Below, piece by piece: positions 17,288 to 24,821 of a DNA stretch of 64,000 bases. Each line of letters opens with the position of its first letter. Position 1 is the first letter of the stretch. Below the pieces are notes generated by a model, which did no database searches, had not been told where the DNA came from, and worked only from the letters and a program-made list of their open reading frames with translations. The position numbers and the translations under genes are program-made. Source of the DNA: Phoenicibacter congonensis (GTDB lineage: Bacteria > Actinomycetota > Coriobacteriia > Coriobacteriales > Eggerthellaceae); NCBI RefSeq assembly GCF_900169485.1, contig NZ_LT821227.1, positions 992,001 to 1,056,000 on the forward strand, written 5' to 3'.

Positions 17288-17671
17288 ATGAGATTAGCAA
17301 ATGGAATCGTCATTGATAAAGAAAAGACTTTCGGAGTGTTGAAGTTCTCCGCATTACGCCGTGAGGTTCATGTGCAGAATGAAGATGGAACGGTCAGTGA
17401 GGAAATCAAGGAACGTACTTACGATTTGAAGTGTAACACACAGGGACGCATGATACAGGTATCCGTTCCGGCTACTGTTCCATTAAAGGACTATGACTAC
17501 AACGCCGAAGTGGAACTTATCAACCCTGTTGCAGATACGGTAGCCAATGCGAATTACCGTGGTGCAGATGTGGACTGGTATGTAAAGGCAGACGATATTG
17601 TTTTGAAGAACAAAGGCTCTCATGCTGGAAATTCACAGAACAATGCTCCACAGCAACCGCCGAAGAAATAA
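17288..17671 (+). CDS. DUF961 (YdcP) family protein, second copy
   Basis: A 127-residue DUF961 protein corresponding to Orf22 of Tn916-type elements: MRLANGIVIDKEKTFGVLKFSALRR..., then RTYDLKCNTQGRMIQVSVPA and VELINPVADT, ending in an N/P/Q-rich tail. AAGGGGG precedes the start. In intact elements the next gene is the FtsK-like coupling protein. Here the sequence jumps within a few bases after the stop to the tail of an Orf15-like gene, marking a large internal deletion. Confidence 0.9.
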   Translation: MRLANGIVIDKEKTFGVLKFSALRREVHVQNEDGTVSEEIKERTYDLKCNTQGRMIQVSVPATVPLKDYDYNAEVELINPVADTVANANYRGADVDWYVKADDIVLKNKGSHAGNSQNNAPQQPPKK

Positions 17672-17679
17672 GTTCATAA

Positions 17680-17985
17680 CTTAGATTTTCTGTTGCCACA
17701 CCTGTTCCAAAACCAGCACAGAACGATACGGTCAAAACGCTGGATATGAAACGTCCTGTTACTTCTCCTGTGATAAAAAATGCAGAAGTCAAGGCTGGAA
17801 AAGAAACTGTCCGAACCAATATCAGACAGGAACAACAGGTCAAATCGGTTGCCAGAAAGAACCAGACAAACGTAGCGGAATCCATCAGCAATCATAAGAA
17901 ATCTATGGTACAGAAAACACAGGTCAATGGGAAATCTGCCCGTAAGACTGTTACGAAACAATCAGAGAAAGGACGGAAGAAATGA
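17680..17985 (+). pseudogene. C-terminal remnant of Orf15-like conjugation membrane protein
   Basis: An open frame without a start, beginning at about 17680 and reading VPKPAQNDTVKTLDMKRP..., ending with a Lys/Gln-rich basic tail (KQSEKGRKK). This is the cytoplasmic tail of the large multi-TM protein (Orf15/TcpE-side region) of Tn916-type elements, whose membrane part is deleted. The join with the preceding DUF961 gene lies within 17672-17692. The internal ATG at 17746 could allow a 79-residue peptide, but there is no reason to think it functions. Confidence 0.75.
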
Positions 17986-18550
17986 GATTAAAACGTATCC
18001 TTATCATAGGTACGATATTTCCTGTCCTTTTCTCTATTGTCCTCTTTTTCGGGATATTGATTTCCGGCGAAGATGACGACAGTTCCAACAGCTATTCGCC
18101 TGTCTACTCTGGCATGAATCTGTCAGCCGATGTCCTCAAACATCAGTCGATGGTAGAAAAATATGCCAGAGAAAACGGTATCTCGGAGTATGTGAACGTC
18201 CTGCTTGCCATCATACAGGTAGAAAGTGGCGGTACGGCTACCGATGTCATGCAGTCCAGTGAAAGTCTGGGACTACCGCCAAACTCATTAAGTACAGAAG
18301 AATCCATTAAGCAGGGGTGTAAATATTTTGCGTCCCTGCTTTCTTCCTGTAAAGCCAAAGGTATGAATGACATTAACGTGGCATTCAATCTTATAACTAT
18401 GGTGGTGGCTATGCAGACTATGTGGCGAAGAACGGGAAAAAGCACAGCTTTAACCTTGCAGAGAATTTCGCAAAGAATAAATCCGGCGGTACAAAAGTGA
18501 CCTATACGAACCCGATAGCAGTCAGTAAAAATATACGGAAAAAGAGGTAA
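17982..18550 (+). pseudogene. Frameshifted, truncated Orf14-like transfer lysozyme
   Basis: The gene starts with a membrane anchor (LIIGTIFPVLFSIVLFFGILIS) and a lysozyme-like domain with YVNVLLAIIQVESGG, as in the bifunctional lysozyme / NlpC-P60 protein of Tn916-type elements. At about 18385-18388 one base appears to be missing. The +0 frame goes to LITMVVAMQT, while shifting one frame restores SYNYGGGYADYVAKNGKKH down to a stop at 18548-18550. The NlpC/P60 half is absent. The stop codon of the preceding Orf15 remnant overlaps its start, as in the intact operon. Confidence 0.8.
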
Positions 18551-18603
18551 AGTGAAATAGACTTCGTTTGTGTTGCTAGAAAGAGTAGATTAGGAGGAAT
18601 TTT

Positions 18604-18822
18604 ATGATGGATAATAATAAGATGATATGTTATTGTGATCAGGTTACAAAAGGAGAGATTATTGAGGCTATGGAAAAGGGAGCCAAAACACTCGCAGATA
18701 TAAAAAGAATGACAGGAGCTTGTTGTAGTTGCAAGTGTGCAGAATTAAATCCAAGCGGGAAGTGTTGTGCACAAGACATTGCACTTGTGATGAAAGAGTA
18801 TTTATCAAATAAAAATAGTTAA
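18604..18822 (+). CDS. BFD-like [2Fe-2S] small protein
   Basis: A 72-residue protein with CYCDQVTKGEI at the N-terminus and TGACCSCKCAEL about 30 residues on, giving the Cys-X-Cys plus Cys-X2-Cys pattern of bacterioferritin-associated-ferredoxin-like domains, plus extra cysteines (KCC) near the C-terminus. It probably binds a [2Fe-2S] cluster; its partner is unknown. AGGAGG precedes two adjacent ATGs (18604 and 18607). It lies between the conjugative remnant and a truncated ldh, and its codon use resembles the element, so it may be imported cargo. Confidence 0.75.
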   Translation: MMDNNKMICYCDQVTKGEIIEAMEKGAKTLADIKRMTGACCSCKCAELNPSGKCCAQDIALVMKEYLSNKNS

Positions 18823-18829
18823 GATATTT

Positions 18830-19165
18830 CTATGGAGATTGGGGTCGTGGGTGATACAGAGAGGTGTGTTGTTTTTGAGCGAGATCAAGACGCGATTCTC
18901 CAGGTTTTTGATTTGCACCAGCTGTGACTACGGCCACAAGGGCATCTGCGGCGTCATCGTAGTTTCCGCTGTAAATACGCACCGGTCGAGCGAAAGGAAT
19001 TCCGTGCGCAATGTCAAGTGCTTCACCTTCTGCTCGTTCTTTATCAACATCAACCATTACTATTTCGTTGAATAATCCGCTCAGCATCAACGTGTATGCG
19101 GCTGTGGAACCAACAAAACCGCAGCCGATGATTGCAACTTTTCGTCCATTAGCAATGTTTCGCAT
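18830..19165 (-). pseudogene. ldh: N-terminal fragment of L-lactate dehydrogenase
   Basis: The first 98 residues match L-lactate dehydrogenase: the Rossmann motif VAIIGCGFVGS, the acidic residue in MVDVDKERAEGEALD, and TAGANQKPGESRLDLAQK. Homology stops at about 18871, and the frame continues into unrelated sequence (QHTSLYHPRP) with an early stop. The catalytic histidine and substrate loop are lost, so it cannot be active. The start ATG 19165 has AGGAGG upstream, so a short peptide may still be made. The break faces the imported segment, and the missing two thirds are not in this window. Confidence 0.88.
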
Positions 19166-19279
19166 AATTTCCTCCTGTTGAATCACTTTTTATTTCCTAG
19201 GACGATTATATTTTTCTCGCTGGCAACCACTCTGAGACTTGAAATTCTTAACACAAATTGAACAATCGCCGGCATTTAT

Positions 19280-19560
19280 GACGGTGCCTATTTTTATTGC
19301 TGCTTTTTACAATGGTGCCAGGGCAAAAATTAATCTGAGAAATTATGCCGACAAAGGTACTGGAAAAGGTGTCAGGGCACATTGAGAGACTTTTATAGAT
19401 ACAACCTCAACAAGACTACGTCGCTGCAAATATGCTTAGAATTCTAAAATAGAGGACATATTAATCTCTTTTTTTCATAGGTGCCAGGGCAAAATTAAGA
19501 GTTAAAAATCAATCAAAGAAAAGCTGTCAAAAATGGTAATGGTGACAGAGCAGATTAGAG
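19280..19560 (+). repeat. Repeat cluster 11
   Basis: This fills most of the gap 19166-19587. Cores are at about 19315 (TTTTACAATGGTGCCAGGGC), 19363, 19480 and 19545, plus degenerate matches near 19290 and 19350. All point to the plus strand although both neighbouring genes are on the minus strand. No other feature is seen. Confidence 0.82.
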
Positions 19561-19587
19561 TGAGTTAATTAAATGCTAAAGAAACCA

Positions 19588-20304
19588 CTATTCCCTCATT
19601 AAATTATCGATGTATTGCAAGAGTGAGTTGAAATCCCCGTTTGGATATTCATTAATGTTTTTAGATTTCCTATTAATTAAATTGTCAGTTAGCAAGAAAA
19701 CTTTCATGCCAGTTTCCTGCGCTATCATATCTTCGTCAACGTTGTTTCCCACCATTAGACACTCGGCGGCCGAGGTCTCCATTCGACTTACAATTTCAAG
19801 GTAGTAATCCAAATTCGGCTTGCAGTATCCAATGTTCTCATAGGTAGTATAGATGCTGAAGTCTTCAGGTGCCAGGCCTGCCCATCTAATTCGACTTTCT
19901 GTTGCAATCGAAGGGAAAATGGGATTGGTCGCCAAAGCAACTTTTAGTCCAAGCTCTTTGGCATGTTTGACAACTTTCGAGGAAAGATCATTGAATCCAC
20001 ACAAGACCTTTGAATCTTGAAAGGCTGTGGCGTAAAACTTATCAAATATAGGCTTATCAACTCGCCCTTTTTCACCATAAATCGTTGCGAATTTGTTCCA
20101 AAAAGCACTCTCATTAGATTGAGAACCATCATTGTTTACCATTTCAGCTGTGGCAGCCCAGACTGCATCTATTAATTCTTTAGATTCATATCCATAAGGT
20201 GCCATAAACTTAGCGAGCAATTTAAAATAACCTTTTGTATATTCATCGTTATCCATTGGCAATAAAGTGCCGTCAAGGTCGAACAATACAGTCGAAATAC
20301 TCAA
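19588..20304 (-). CDS. HAD-superfamily hydrolase
   Basis: A 238-residue haloacid-dehalogenase-type phosphatase. Motif I is FDLDGTLL (residues 8-15), motif II is in VALATNP, motif III is the lysine in YCKPN, and motif IV is MVGNNVDEDM. An alpha-helical cap (about residues 20-100) is of type C1. The substrate is unknown. The start is a TTG at 20304 with AAGGG upstream. It is a single gene between repeat clusters. The GGTGCCAGGC at about 19870 inside it encodes the natural 'LAP' turn and looks coincidental. Confidence 0.85.
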   Translation of the reverse strand: MSISTVLFDLDGTLLPMDNDEYTKGYFKLLAKFMAPYGYESKELIDAVWAATAEMVNNDGSQSNESAFWNKFATIYGEKGRVDKPIFDKFYATAFQDSKVLCGFNDLSSKVVKHAKELGLKVALATNPIFPSIATESRIRWAGLAPEDFSIYTTYENIGYCKPNLDYYLEIVSRMETSAAECLMVGNNVDEDMIAQETGMKVFLLTDNLINRKSKNINEYPNGDFNSLLQYIDNLMRE

Positions 20305-20349
20305 TTTAACCCTTAATTTTCGTTATTTAATATCGCTCTATTTTATATT

Positions 20350-20402
20350 CATTTAAAAAGGTGACAGGGCAAAAGAAAAGCAATTACAATGGTGCCAGGC
20401 AT
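20350..20402 (+). repeat. Repeat cluster 12 upstream of the RAYT gene
   Basis: Two direct copies about 30 bp apart: AAAAAGGTGACAGGGCAAAA at 20357-20376 and TTACAATGGTGCCAGGCATC at 20385-20404. They form the doublet nearest to the transposase gene, 175 bp upstream of its start. Confidence 0.82.
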
Positions 20403-20580
20403 CACTGTTTATATATTTTTTATTCAGTTTTCATTCATCGTTATCTTCAATTTAAGTTCATGTGTTTAATTACACGTTCAACACTGGTTTATTCACTTTT
20501 ATTGGGCAGTTCTTTCTTAGTTTTTTGGAATGTTCAAGCTAGCCTTAAAAGAAACAAATAACTTGATTGAAGGGGTAGCC

Positions 20581-21351
20581 ATGGGGAGAAAACCGCGAGC
20601 TGAATCGCCAATGTTAATTCAAAACATAGGGCAAAAAGGTCACAATAGCCAACTTATTTTTTATGATGACGAAGATCGCGAAAAATATGAACAGTCGCTA
20701 CGAAAGGCTTGTAAAGAAAATGGTATTGTACTGCTGGCTTTAGTCTTGATGGGGAATCACATTCATGCATTATTCTTTGGTTCAATTGGAAAATGTGCAG
20801 GCGTTTTCGAGTCAATTGGAGCAAGTTATGTACGATGGTTTAACCGGAAATATGCAAGGACTGGCTCTTTGTGGAATGATCGATATTATTCAAAGCCTGT
20901 AACTAACAAACAGCAACTTTTGGATACTGCTGCCTATATTTTTAACAATCCTGTTAAAGCAGGAATAGTTAAAAATGCTGCGGATTATGCCTGGTCAAGT
21001 TATTCAGAATTGGAAAATCCTTCTGACAACTCGCTTGTATACGAACTGCTAGATGAACTTGTTTCAATCGATTATCTAAAGAAATACATTAAAGATAAAG
21101 CAAATGCAGAAGTGGCGGATTGCGAACGGAAATGCTGCGAAACCATCCCTGACAATCCGGTGTCTGACCAGCACGTTATTGATGAGGTCATTAAGTTCGT
21201 TAAAAAGAAAAATCTGGGCAGAATTCCTCAACTTTCAGAAAATCTTTTAAAGCGTTTGGTAAAAAAATTACTAAAATTTGGCTCAAACATAAATCAGATT
21301 TCACGTGTTACAGGGCTTAGTCGTTACCGAATAGTAATATTGTGCAACTAA
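20581..21351 (+). CDS. REP-associated tyrosine transposase (RAYT, Y1/HUH)
   Basis: A 256-residue protein of the IS200-like Y1 transposase superfamily in its REP-associated form. The HUH metal motif is GNHIHAL (His60, His62). The candidate nucleophile is Tyr83 in ASYVRWFNRKYARTGSLWNDRYYS, a pattern typical of RAYTs. YIFNNPVKAGIV and YAWSSY follow, as in the family. A C-terminal helical extension with ISRVTGLSRYRI looks like a helix-turn-helix. It has no IS ends and no partner gene, which is usual for RAYTs: they act on short palindromic repeats elsewhere in the genome. Here it sits in a dense field of GGTGCCAG repeats. GAAGGGG precedes ATG 20581. Confidence 0.88.
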   Translation: MGRKPRAESPMLIQNIGQKGHNSQLIFYDDEDREKYEQSLRKACKENGIVLLALVLMGNHIHALFFGSIGKCAGVFESIGASYVRWFNRKYARTGSLWNDRYYSKPVTNKQQLLDTAAYIFNNPVKAGIVKNAADYAWSSYSELENPSDNSLVYELLDELVSIDYLKKYIKDKANAEVADCERKCCETIPDNPVSDQHVIDEVIKFVKKKNLGRIPQLSENLLKRLVKKLLKFGSNINQISRVTGLSRYRIVILCN

Positions 21352-21756
21352 TTTACTCTATTTAATTATTATTAGTTGAATATTGAAACTGAAAAAATGT
21401 TTAAATTCATCTTCAGTTCATTTGTTTAAGAGCTTAATTTCGATAAACCATATAGTGATTTGAACAGTTTGAAGTAACTTCATTGAATAGACACTGAATT
21501 TATAAATATTTTGTGTTTAGCAGGATCACTAAAGTTCAGTATTAGACATCTGGTAATAGATTATTTCTTTTTAAAAGAATACTCTCATAACTTTCCCTTA
21601 GTGAAGAGGCATTTTGTGTTACTTTTTTACAAAAGTGACAGGGCACTATGCTTCATATTTACATTAGTGCCAGGGCACAGTAATAATAAAATATCAGAAT
21701 ATTCCGACTAATATCTTTTCTTATGAGTACCTATCATTCTTTATCATTTATAGGCA
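21352..21756 (+). repeat. Gap with repeat cluster 13
   Basis: AT-rich sequence without coding signal from 21352 to 21625, then two direct copies at 21629-21650 (TTTACAAAAGTGACAGGGCA) and 21657-21676 (TTTACATTAGTGCCAGGGCA). The arms are TTTACA in both; the TGTAAA arm is lost. Confidence 0.8.
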
Positions 21757-22281
21757 GTGCATAAAAATAGAACATACATTACACACCTGAATTTTGAGAA
21801 TTTTGGAATGATCACCCTTGCTAGCGACGGTGAAATTTTGCTTGGTTGCTGGTTTAAAGAATCCAAGCATTATATGTATGGCATAAAAGGCGAAATTACT
21901 GAAAAACCTAATCTTTCTATATTTCTGCTGACTCGCGAGTGGTTAAATGATTATTTCTCTGGGCTAATTCCTCCTAAATACCTCATTCCGTTAGCACCTT
22001 CAGAATCACAATTTCAATCACTCGTGCGTGATAATATGTTGTCAATTCCTTATGGCAAAACGCTATCGTATGGCGAAATTGCGAGGTCAATTGAGGCAAA
22101 CACTGGTAAGCGACAGTCTGCTCAAGCTGTTGGGGGAGCTGTAAGTAGAAATCCGTTTAGCGTTATTGTTCCTTGTCATCGTGTTGTGGGATCTAAAAAC
22201 AAACTTATAGGTTACAACGCAGGAGTAGATTTAAAGCATAAACTTCTCCAGTTAGAGGGCAACACAACTTTCTTTATTTGA
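21757..22281 (+). CDS. ogt: Methylated-DNA--protein-cysteine methyltransferase
   Basis: A 174-residue O6-alkylguanine DNA alkyltransferase. The acceptor cysteine is Cys140 in VIVPCHRVVG. IPYGKTLSYGEIAR (about residues 97-110) is the recognition-helix segment, and VGGAVSRNPFSV precedes the active site. It repairs O6-methylguanine by suicidal transfer to the cysteine. The length and domain order fit the Ogt class without the Ada regulatory part. The start is a GTG at 21757 with a weak TAGG upstream. It is a single gene flanked by repeats. Confidence 0.9.
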   Translation: MHKNRTYITHLNFENFGMITLASDGEILLGCWFKESKHYMYGIKGEITEKPNLSIFLLTREWLNDYFSGLIPPKYLIPLAPSESQFQSLVRDNMLSIPYGKTLSYGEIARSIEANTGKRQSAQAVGGAVSRNPFSVIVPCHRVVGSKNKLIGYNAGVDLKHKLLQLEGNTTFFI

Positions 22282-22339
22282 TTTTATTCAGAACGTCGTA
22301 TGACTGTCACAATTGGCTGGAAATAATGGGTTTCTTCAA

Positions 22340-22735
22340 AGTAACCATTTTACAACGGTGCCGTGTCTACAATGGTGCCAGGGCAAAATTAGAGTTAAGG
22401 GAAATTTATGTAAAGGTGCGGCAAAAGTGCCAGGGCAAATATAAGTTCAGCAAGTTAAAGTGGAGGTAATTTAAATTAGCAATGATAGTTTTGCATAAGG
22501 GCACGGGAAATCAACTAGGCAATTCTTAGCAGACCCAGAATTTTCAATGGTGCCAGGGCAAAATTAAAGTTAAGGGAAATTTATGTAAAGGTGCGACAAA
22601 AGTGCCAGGGCAAATTAAAATGGGGCAAAATAAAGCAAAAGGGAACTCTGTCTAAAGTTACGGCAACGGTGCCAGGCCTGCTTGTGGCCTGCAAGTTACG
22701 ACAACGGTGCCAGGCCTGCTTGTGGCCTGCTTGCG
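22340..22735 (+). repeat. Repeat cluster 14 with a duplicated block
   Basis: This is the main content of the gap 22282-22966. About eight cores occur. A block at 22365-22442 containing two cores is repeated with few changes at 22542-22618, sharing 'TTAAGGGAAATTTATG'. At 22660-22735 a shorter unit, ACAACGGTGCCAGGCCTGC..., occurs twice in tandem, 39 bp apart. This is the last cluster before the housekeeping region. Confidence 0.85.
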
Positions 22736-22849
22736 AAAGTCAGTCTGCGTTGAATGCAGTGTGTGAAAATGTATTATCTAAAAAAGATTTAAAGCCTTTA
22801 TACAGGCAAGATAGATAAAACAGACTTCAAAATAGGGTAGCTATACTAC

Positions 22850-22995
22850 GTTTTGATATTAATGCCTCAAATCTTCTGTTGACCAAGAAGTTAGCTCTGA
22901 TGCGATTTATTATGAACACCAAAAAATATCTGTTGTCCAAGAGGGGAGTTGTGCTTCATGTCGATATTAATACTTCAAATCTTCTGCCGACCAAT
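22850..22995. repeat. Copies of the luxS 3' tail downstream of luxS
   Basis: The last codons of luxS plus a few bases (22958-22995) reappear at about 22850-22890 with several changes. Read on the minus strand, this gives WSTEDLRH and a stop, compared with the gene's WSAEDLKY and stop. A third, shorter match lies at about 22924-22945. The arrangement parallels the dut tail copies at 24031-24814. Confidence 0.75.
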
Positions 22996-23425
22996 TTTCA
23001 ATCACTCTTGCATATTCAAACGCAAGTTTTTTTGCGCCATCTAAATTTTGATCACGGTAATTACCGCACTCACGTTCTGTAGCGCCAGGAATTTCCCCAG
23101 AATAATTGCTAATAAATTTCATTGAATTTTGCACTAACTTTATTAAGTCAGATTCCGATAATTCCTTTACAACTAGATAAAAACCAGTTCTGCATCCCAT
23201 TGGCCCTGCATATATTATATTTTCGCTAAATTCTCCGCTTCTAACGAAGGTAGCTAGCAAATGCTCAAAGGTATGCCCTGTTCCAGTATCGAAATAATCA
23301 CCCGAATTTGGTTTTTTCATTCTAAGGTCGTAGGTTGTGCAATCACCATCAACTCTGCTTAAATAAAGGCCTGGCACCAATTTAGTGTGGTCAACCTGAA
23401 AACTTTTTATTCTCTTCAAATCCAT
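22967..23425 (-). CDS. luxS: S-ribosylhomocysteine lyase (AI-2 synthase)
   Basis: A 152-residue LuxS. Metal ligands are His51 and His55 in HTFEHLLATFVR and Cys120 in RECGNYRD; the catalytic cysteine is Cys78 in GPMGCRTGFY and the base is Glu54. It cleaves S-ribosylhomocysteine to homocysteine and DPD, the precursor of AI-2, in the activated methyl cycle. The length is normal. GAAAGG precedes the ATG. The gene stands alone, and its 3' end has partial copies downstream. Whether it serves signalling or only methyl-cycle recycling cannot be told here. Confidence 0.95.
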   Translation of the reverse strand: MDLKRIKSFQVDHTKLVPGLYLSRVDGDCTTYDLRMKKPNSGDYFDTGTGHTFEHLLATFVRSGEFSENIIYAGPMGCRTGFYLVVKELSESDLIKLVQNSMKFISNYSGEIPGATERECGNYRDQNLDGAKKLAFEYARVIENWSAEDLKY

Positions 23426-23510
23426 TAAATGCCTTTCATTTACTTTGTAGAATTTCGATTACTTAATTTTATAATTCAAGAATAATGTTTATCATTTTTT
23501 AGGAGGTAAA

Positions 23511-23885
23511 ATGTCATTTCACATCGCACATTGGTGTATTCATGTTCTCGATTTAGAGAAGTCTCTAGACTTTTACAAAAAGGCTTTAGGCCTTCATGTT
23601 GATCACGTCATGGGTCCAGAAGACGGTTCATGGTCGAACACCTACCTAAAGAGCGAAGACGGTGATTTTTTGGTTGAATTAACTTGGAACAAGGATCGCA
23701 CAGAGCCATATTTGAACGGCGGAAAAGACACTCACCTTGCCTTCGAAACTGATGATTATGAGGCAGCCAAAAAATTGCATCAGGAAATGGGTTGCATTTG
23801 CTTTGATAATGAACGCATGGGTCTTCATTTTATTCAAGACCCCGATGGTTCATGGTTAGAAGTTGTTCCAGCTGGAAAATATTAA
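23511..23885 (+). CDS. VOC/glyoxalase-family protein
   Basis: A 124-residue vicinal-oxygen-chelate protein with two beta-alpha-beta3 modules. The first begins AHWCIHVLDLEKSLDFYKKALGL with the usual metal histidine (His11). The second holds THLAFETDDYEAA and ends IQDPDGSWLEVV with the C-terminal glutamate ligand. The closest pattern is lactoylglutathione lyase-like, a role in methylglyoxal removal or a related isomerisation. GGAGG lies six bases before the ATG. It is divergent from luxS across 85 bp. Confidence 0.85.
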   Translation: MSFHIAHWCIHVLDLEKSLDFYKKALGLHVDHVMGPEDGSWSNTYLKSEDGDFLVELTWNKDRTEPYLNGGKDTHLAFETDDYEAAKKLHQEMGCICFDNERMGLHFIQDPDGSWLEVVPAGKY

Positions 23886-23908
23886 GAATATATTGGTCGA
23901 TTTAGGTT

Positions 23909-23940
23909 TAAAGAGGCACAAACTGGGCCTCTATTTACTT
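23909..23940 (+). terminator. Probable terminator after the VOC gene
   Basis: AGAGGC and GCCTCT form a 6-bp stem around ACAAACTGG, followed by ATTTACTTAGG with few T. It lies 25 bp after the stop codon and is weak. Confidence 0.5.
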
Positions 23941-24030
23941 AGGTCAAAATTTTAATTTCTTTATATCTAAGATGTTGATAATATATGTTATGTAAAGCAG
24001 TATTCTTCAGCAAATATATTTTTAAACAGT

Positions 24031-24814
24031 GTTGGTTTTTAACGACCGCTTGAGCCAAACCCTTGGGTTCCTCTGTTTGATGAGCTCAGTTCATTTGTCA
24101 CTTCAACTTGGATCTCAGATGTTGATAAGGCTTTTGTAATTAAAAGCTGCACAATACGGTCGTCTTTTTGATTAATTAATTGTTTTTACCTGCCGTTTAG
24201 TACTTTTGTAATTTATAGATTCACTACGTTTATAAAACAGTTTTATAGAGATATTTTTTATTTAGGTGGAAAGCTATTAATAGAACTCGTTTCTCTTAGT
24301 GCCTTGCAAGTCACAAAGAATAAATGTTTATATTGTAATTTTGAGTGACTGTTGGTTTTTAACGACCGCTTGAGCCGGCCTTAGAGTTCCTCTGTTTGAT
24401 GCGCTCAGTTCATTTGTCACTTAATCTTGAGTATCAGATGTTGACAAGGCTCTTGTAATTACAAGCTGCACAATACGGTCGTCTTTTTGAATAATTATTT
24501 GTTTCTACCTGCCGTTTAGTACTTTGTTAATTCTTAAATTCGCTACATTTATAAAGTAGTTTTGTAAAGATATTTTTATTTAGGTGGAAAGCTATTAATA
24601 AACTTCAATTCTCTGCAAGCCTTACATGCCCTAATGGATATTGTTTGTATTCTAATTTTGATTGACTGTTGGTTTTTAACGGCCGCTTGATCCAGCCTTA
24701 GATTTCCTCTATTTGATGCTCTCAGTTCATTTGTCACTTCAACTTGAGTATCGGATGTTGACAAGGCTCTTGTGATCAAAAGTTGCGCAATTCTGTCGCC
24801 TTTTTGATTGATTA
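24031..24814 (-). repeat. Three decayed copies of the dut 3' end in tandem
   Basis: The gap 23886-24821 is mostly made of partial copies of the adjacent dut gene. Copies begin at 24031, 24351 and 24668. Each holds about 145 bp corresponding to the last 44 or so codons of dut plus its stop. Copies 1 and 2 are followed by a shared spacer of about 172 bp (with ACCTGCCGTTTAGTAC), giving a 317-320 bp period. Copy 3 is joined directly to the real gene. Copy 1 still reads the dUTPase C-terminus through GFGSSGR without a stop; copies 2 and 3 are damaged. Confidence 0.92.
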
Positions 24815-24821
24815 TAGGTTT

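Larger units (their letters stand above)
13448..18550 (+). mobile_element. Decayed Tn916-type integrative conjugative element remnant
   Basis: The segment carries an ordered subset of Tn916/CTn-like genes: a Cys-Gln thioester/VaFE surface protein, two DUF961 (YdcP/Orf23-Orf22-like) proteins, then directly the tail of an Orf15-like protein and a frameshifted Orf14-like lysozyme. The central transfer genes (FtsK-like coupling protein, relaxase, ATPase) and the integrase are absent. Base use and codon style differ from the flanks and look Firmicute-like, and no GGTGCCAG repeats occur inside. Both flanking genes (msrAB, ldh) are truncated. The first 270 bp (13448-13717) hold a leader with a small hairpin before a T run near 13660-13690. 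The exact ends are not visible. Confidence 0.8.

Noticed and set aside
19865-19885. Repeat copy inside the HAD gene
   Set aside because: GGTGCCAGGC here encodes a normal LAP turn in the protein and lacks the TTTACA arm. The same applies to GGTGCCAGGC in luxS (about 23368-23380) and GCGCCAGGTC in rny (about 28900).
437-22740. CRISPR array
   Set aside because: Although many short repeats are present, spacing is irregular, spacers are not of constant length, copies differ, and no cas genes are seen.
24576-24779. Separate small gene downstream of dut
   Set aside because: It is a frameshifted partial copy of the dut 3' end followed by spacer, not an independent gene.
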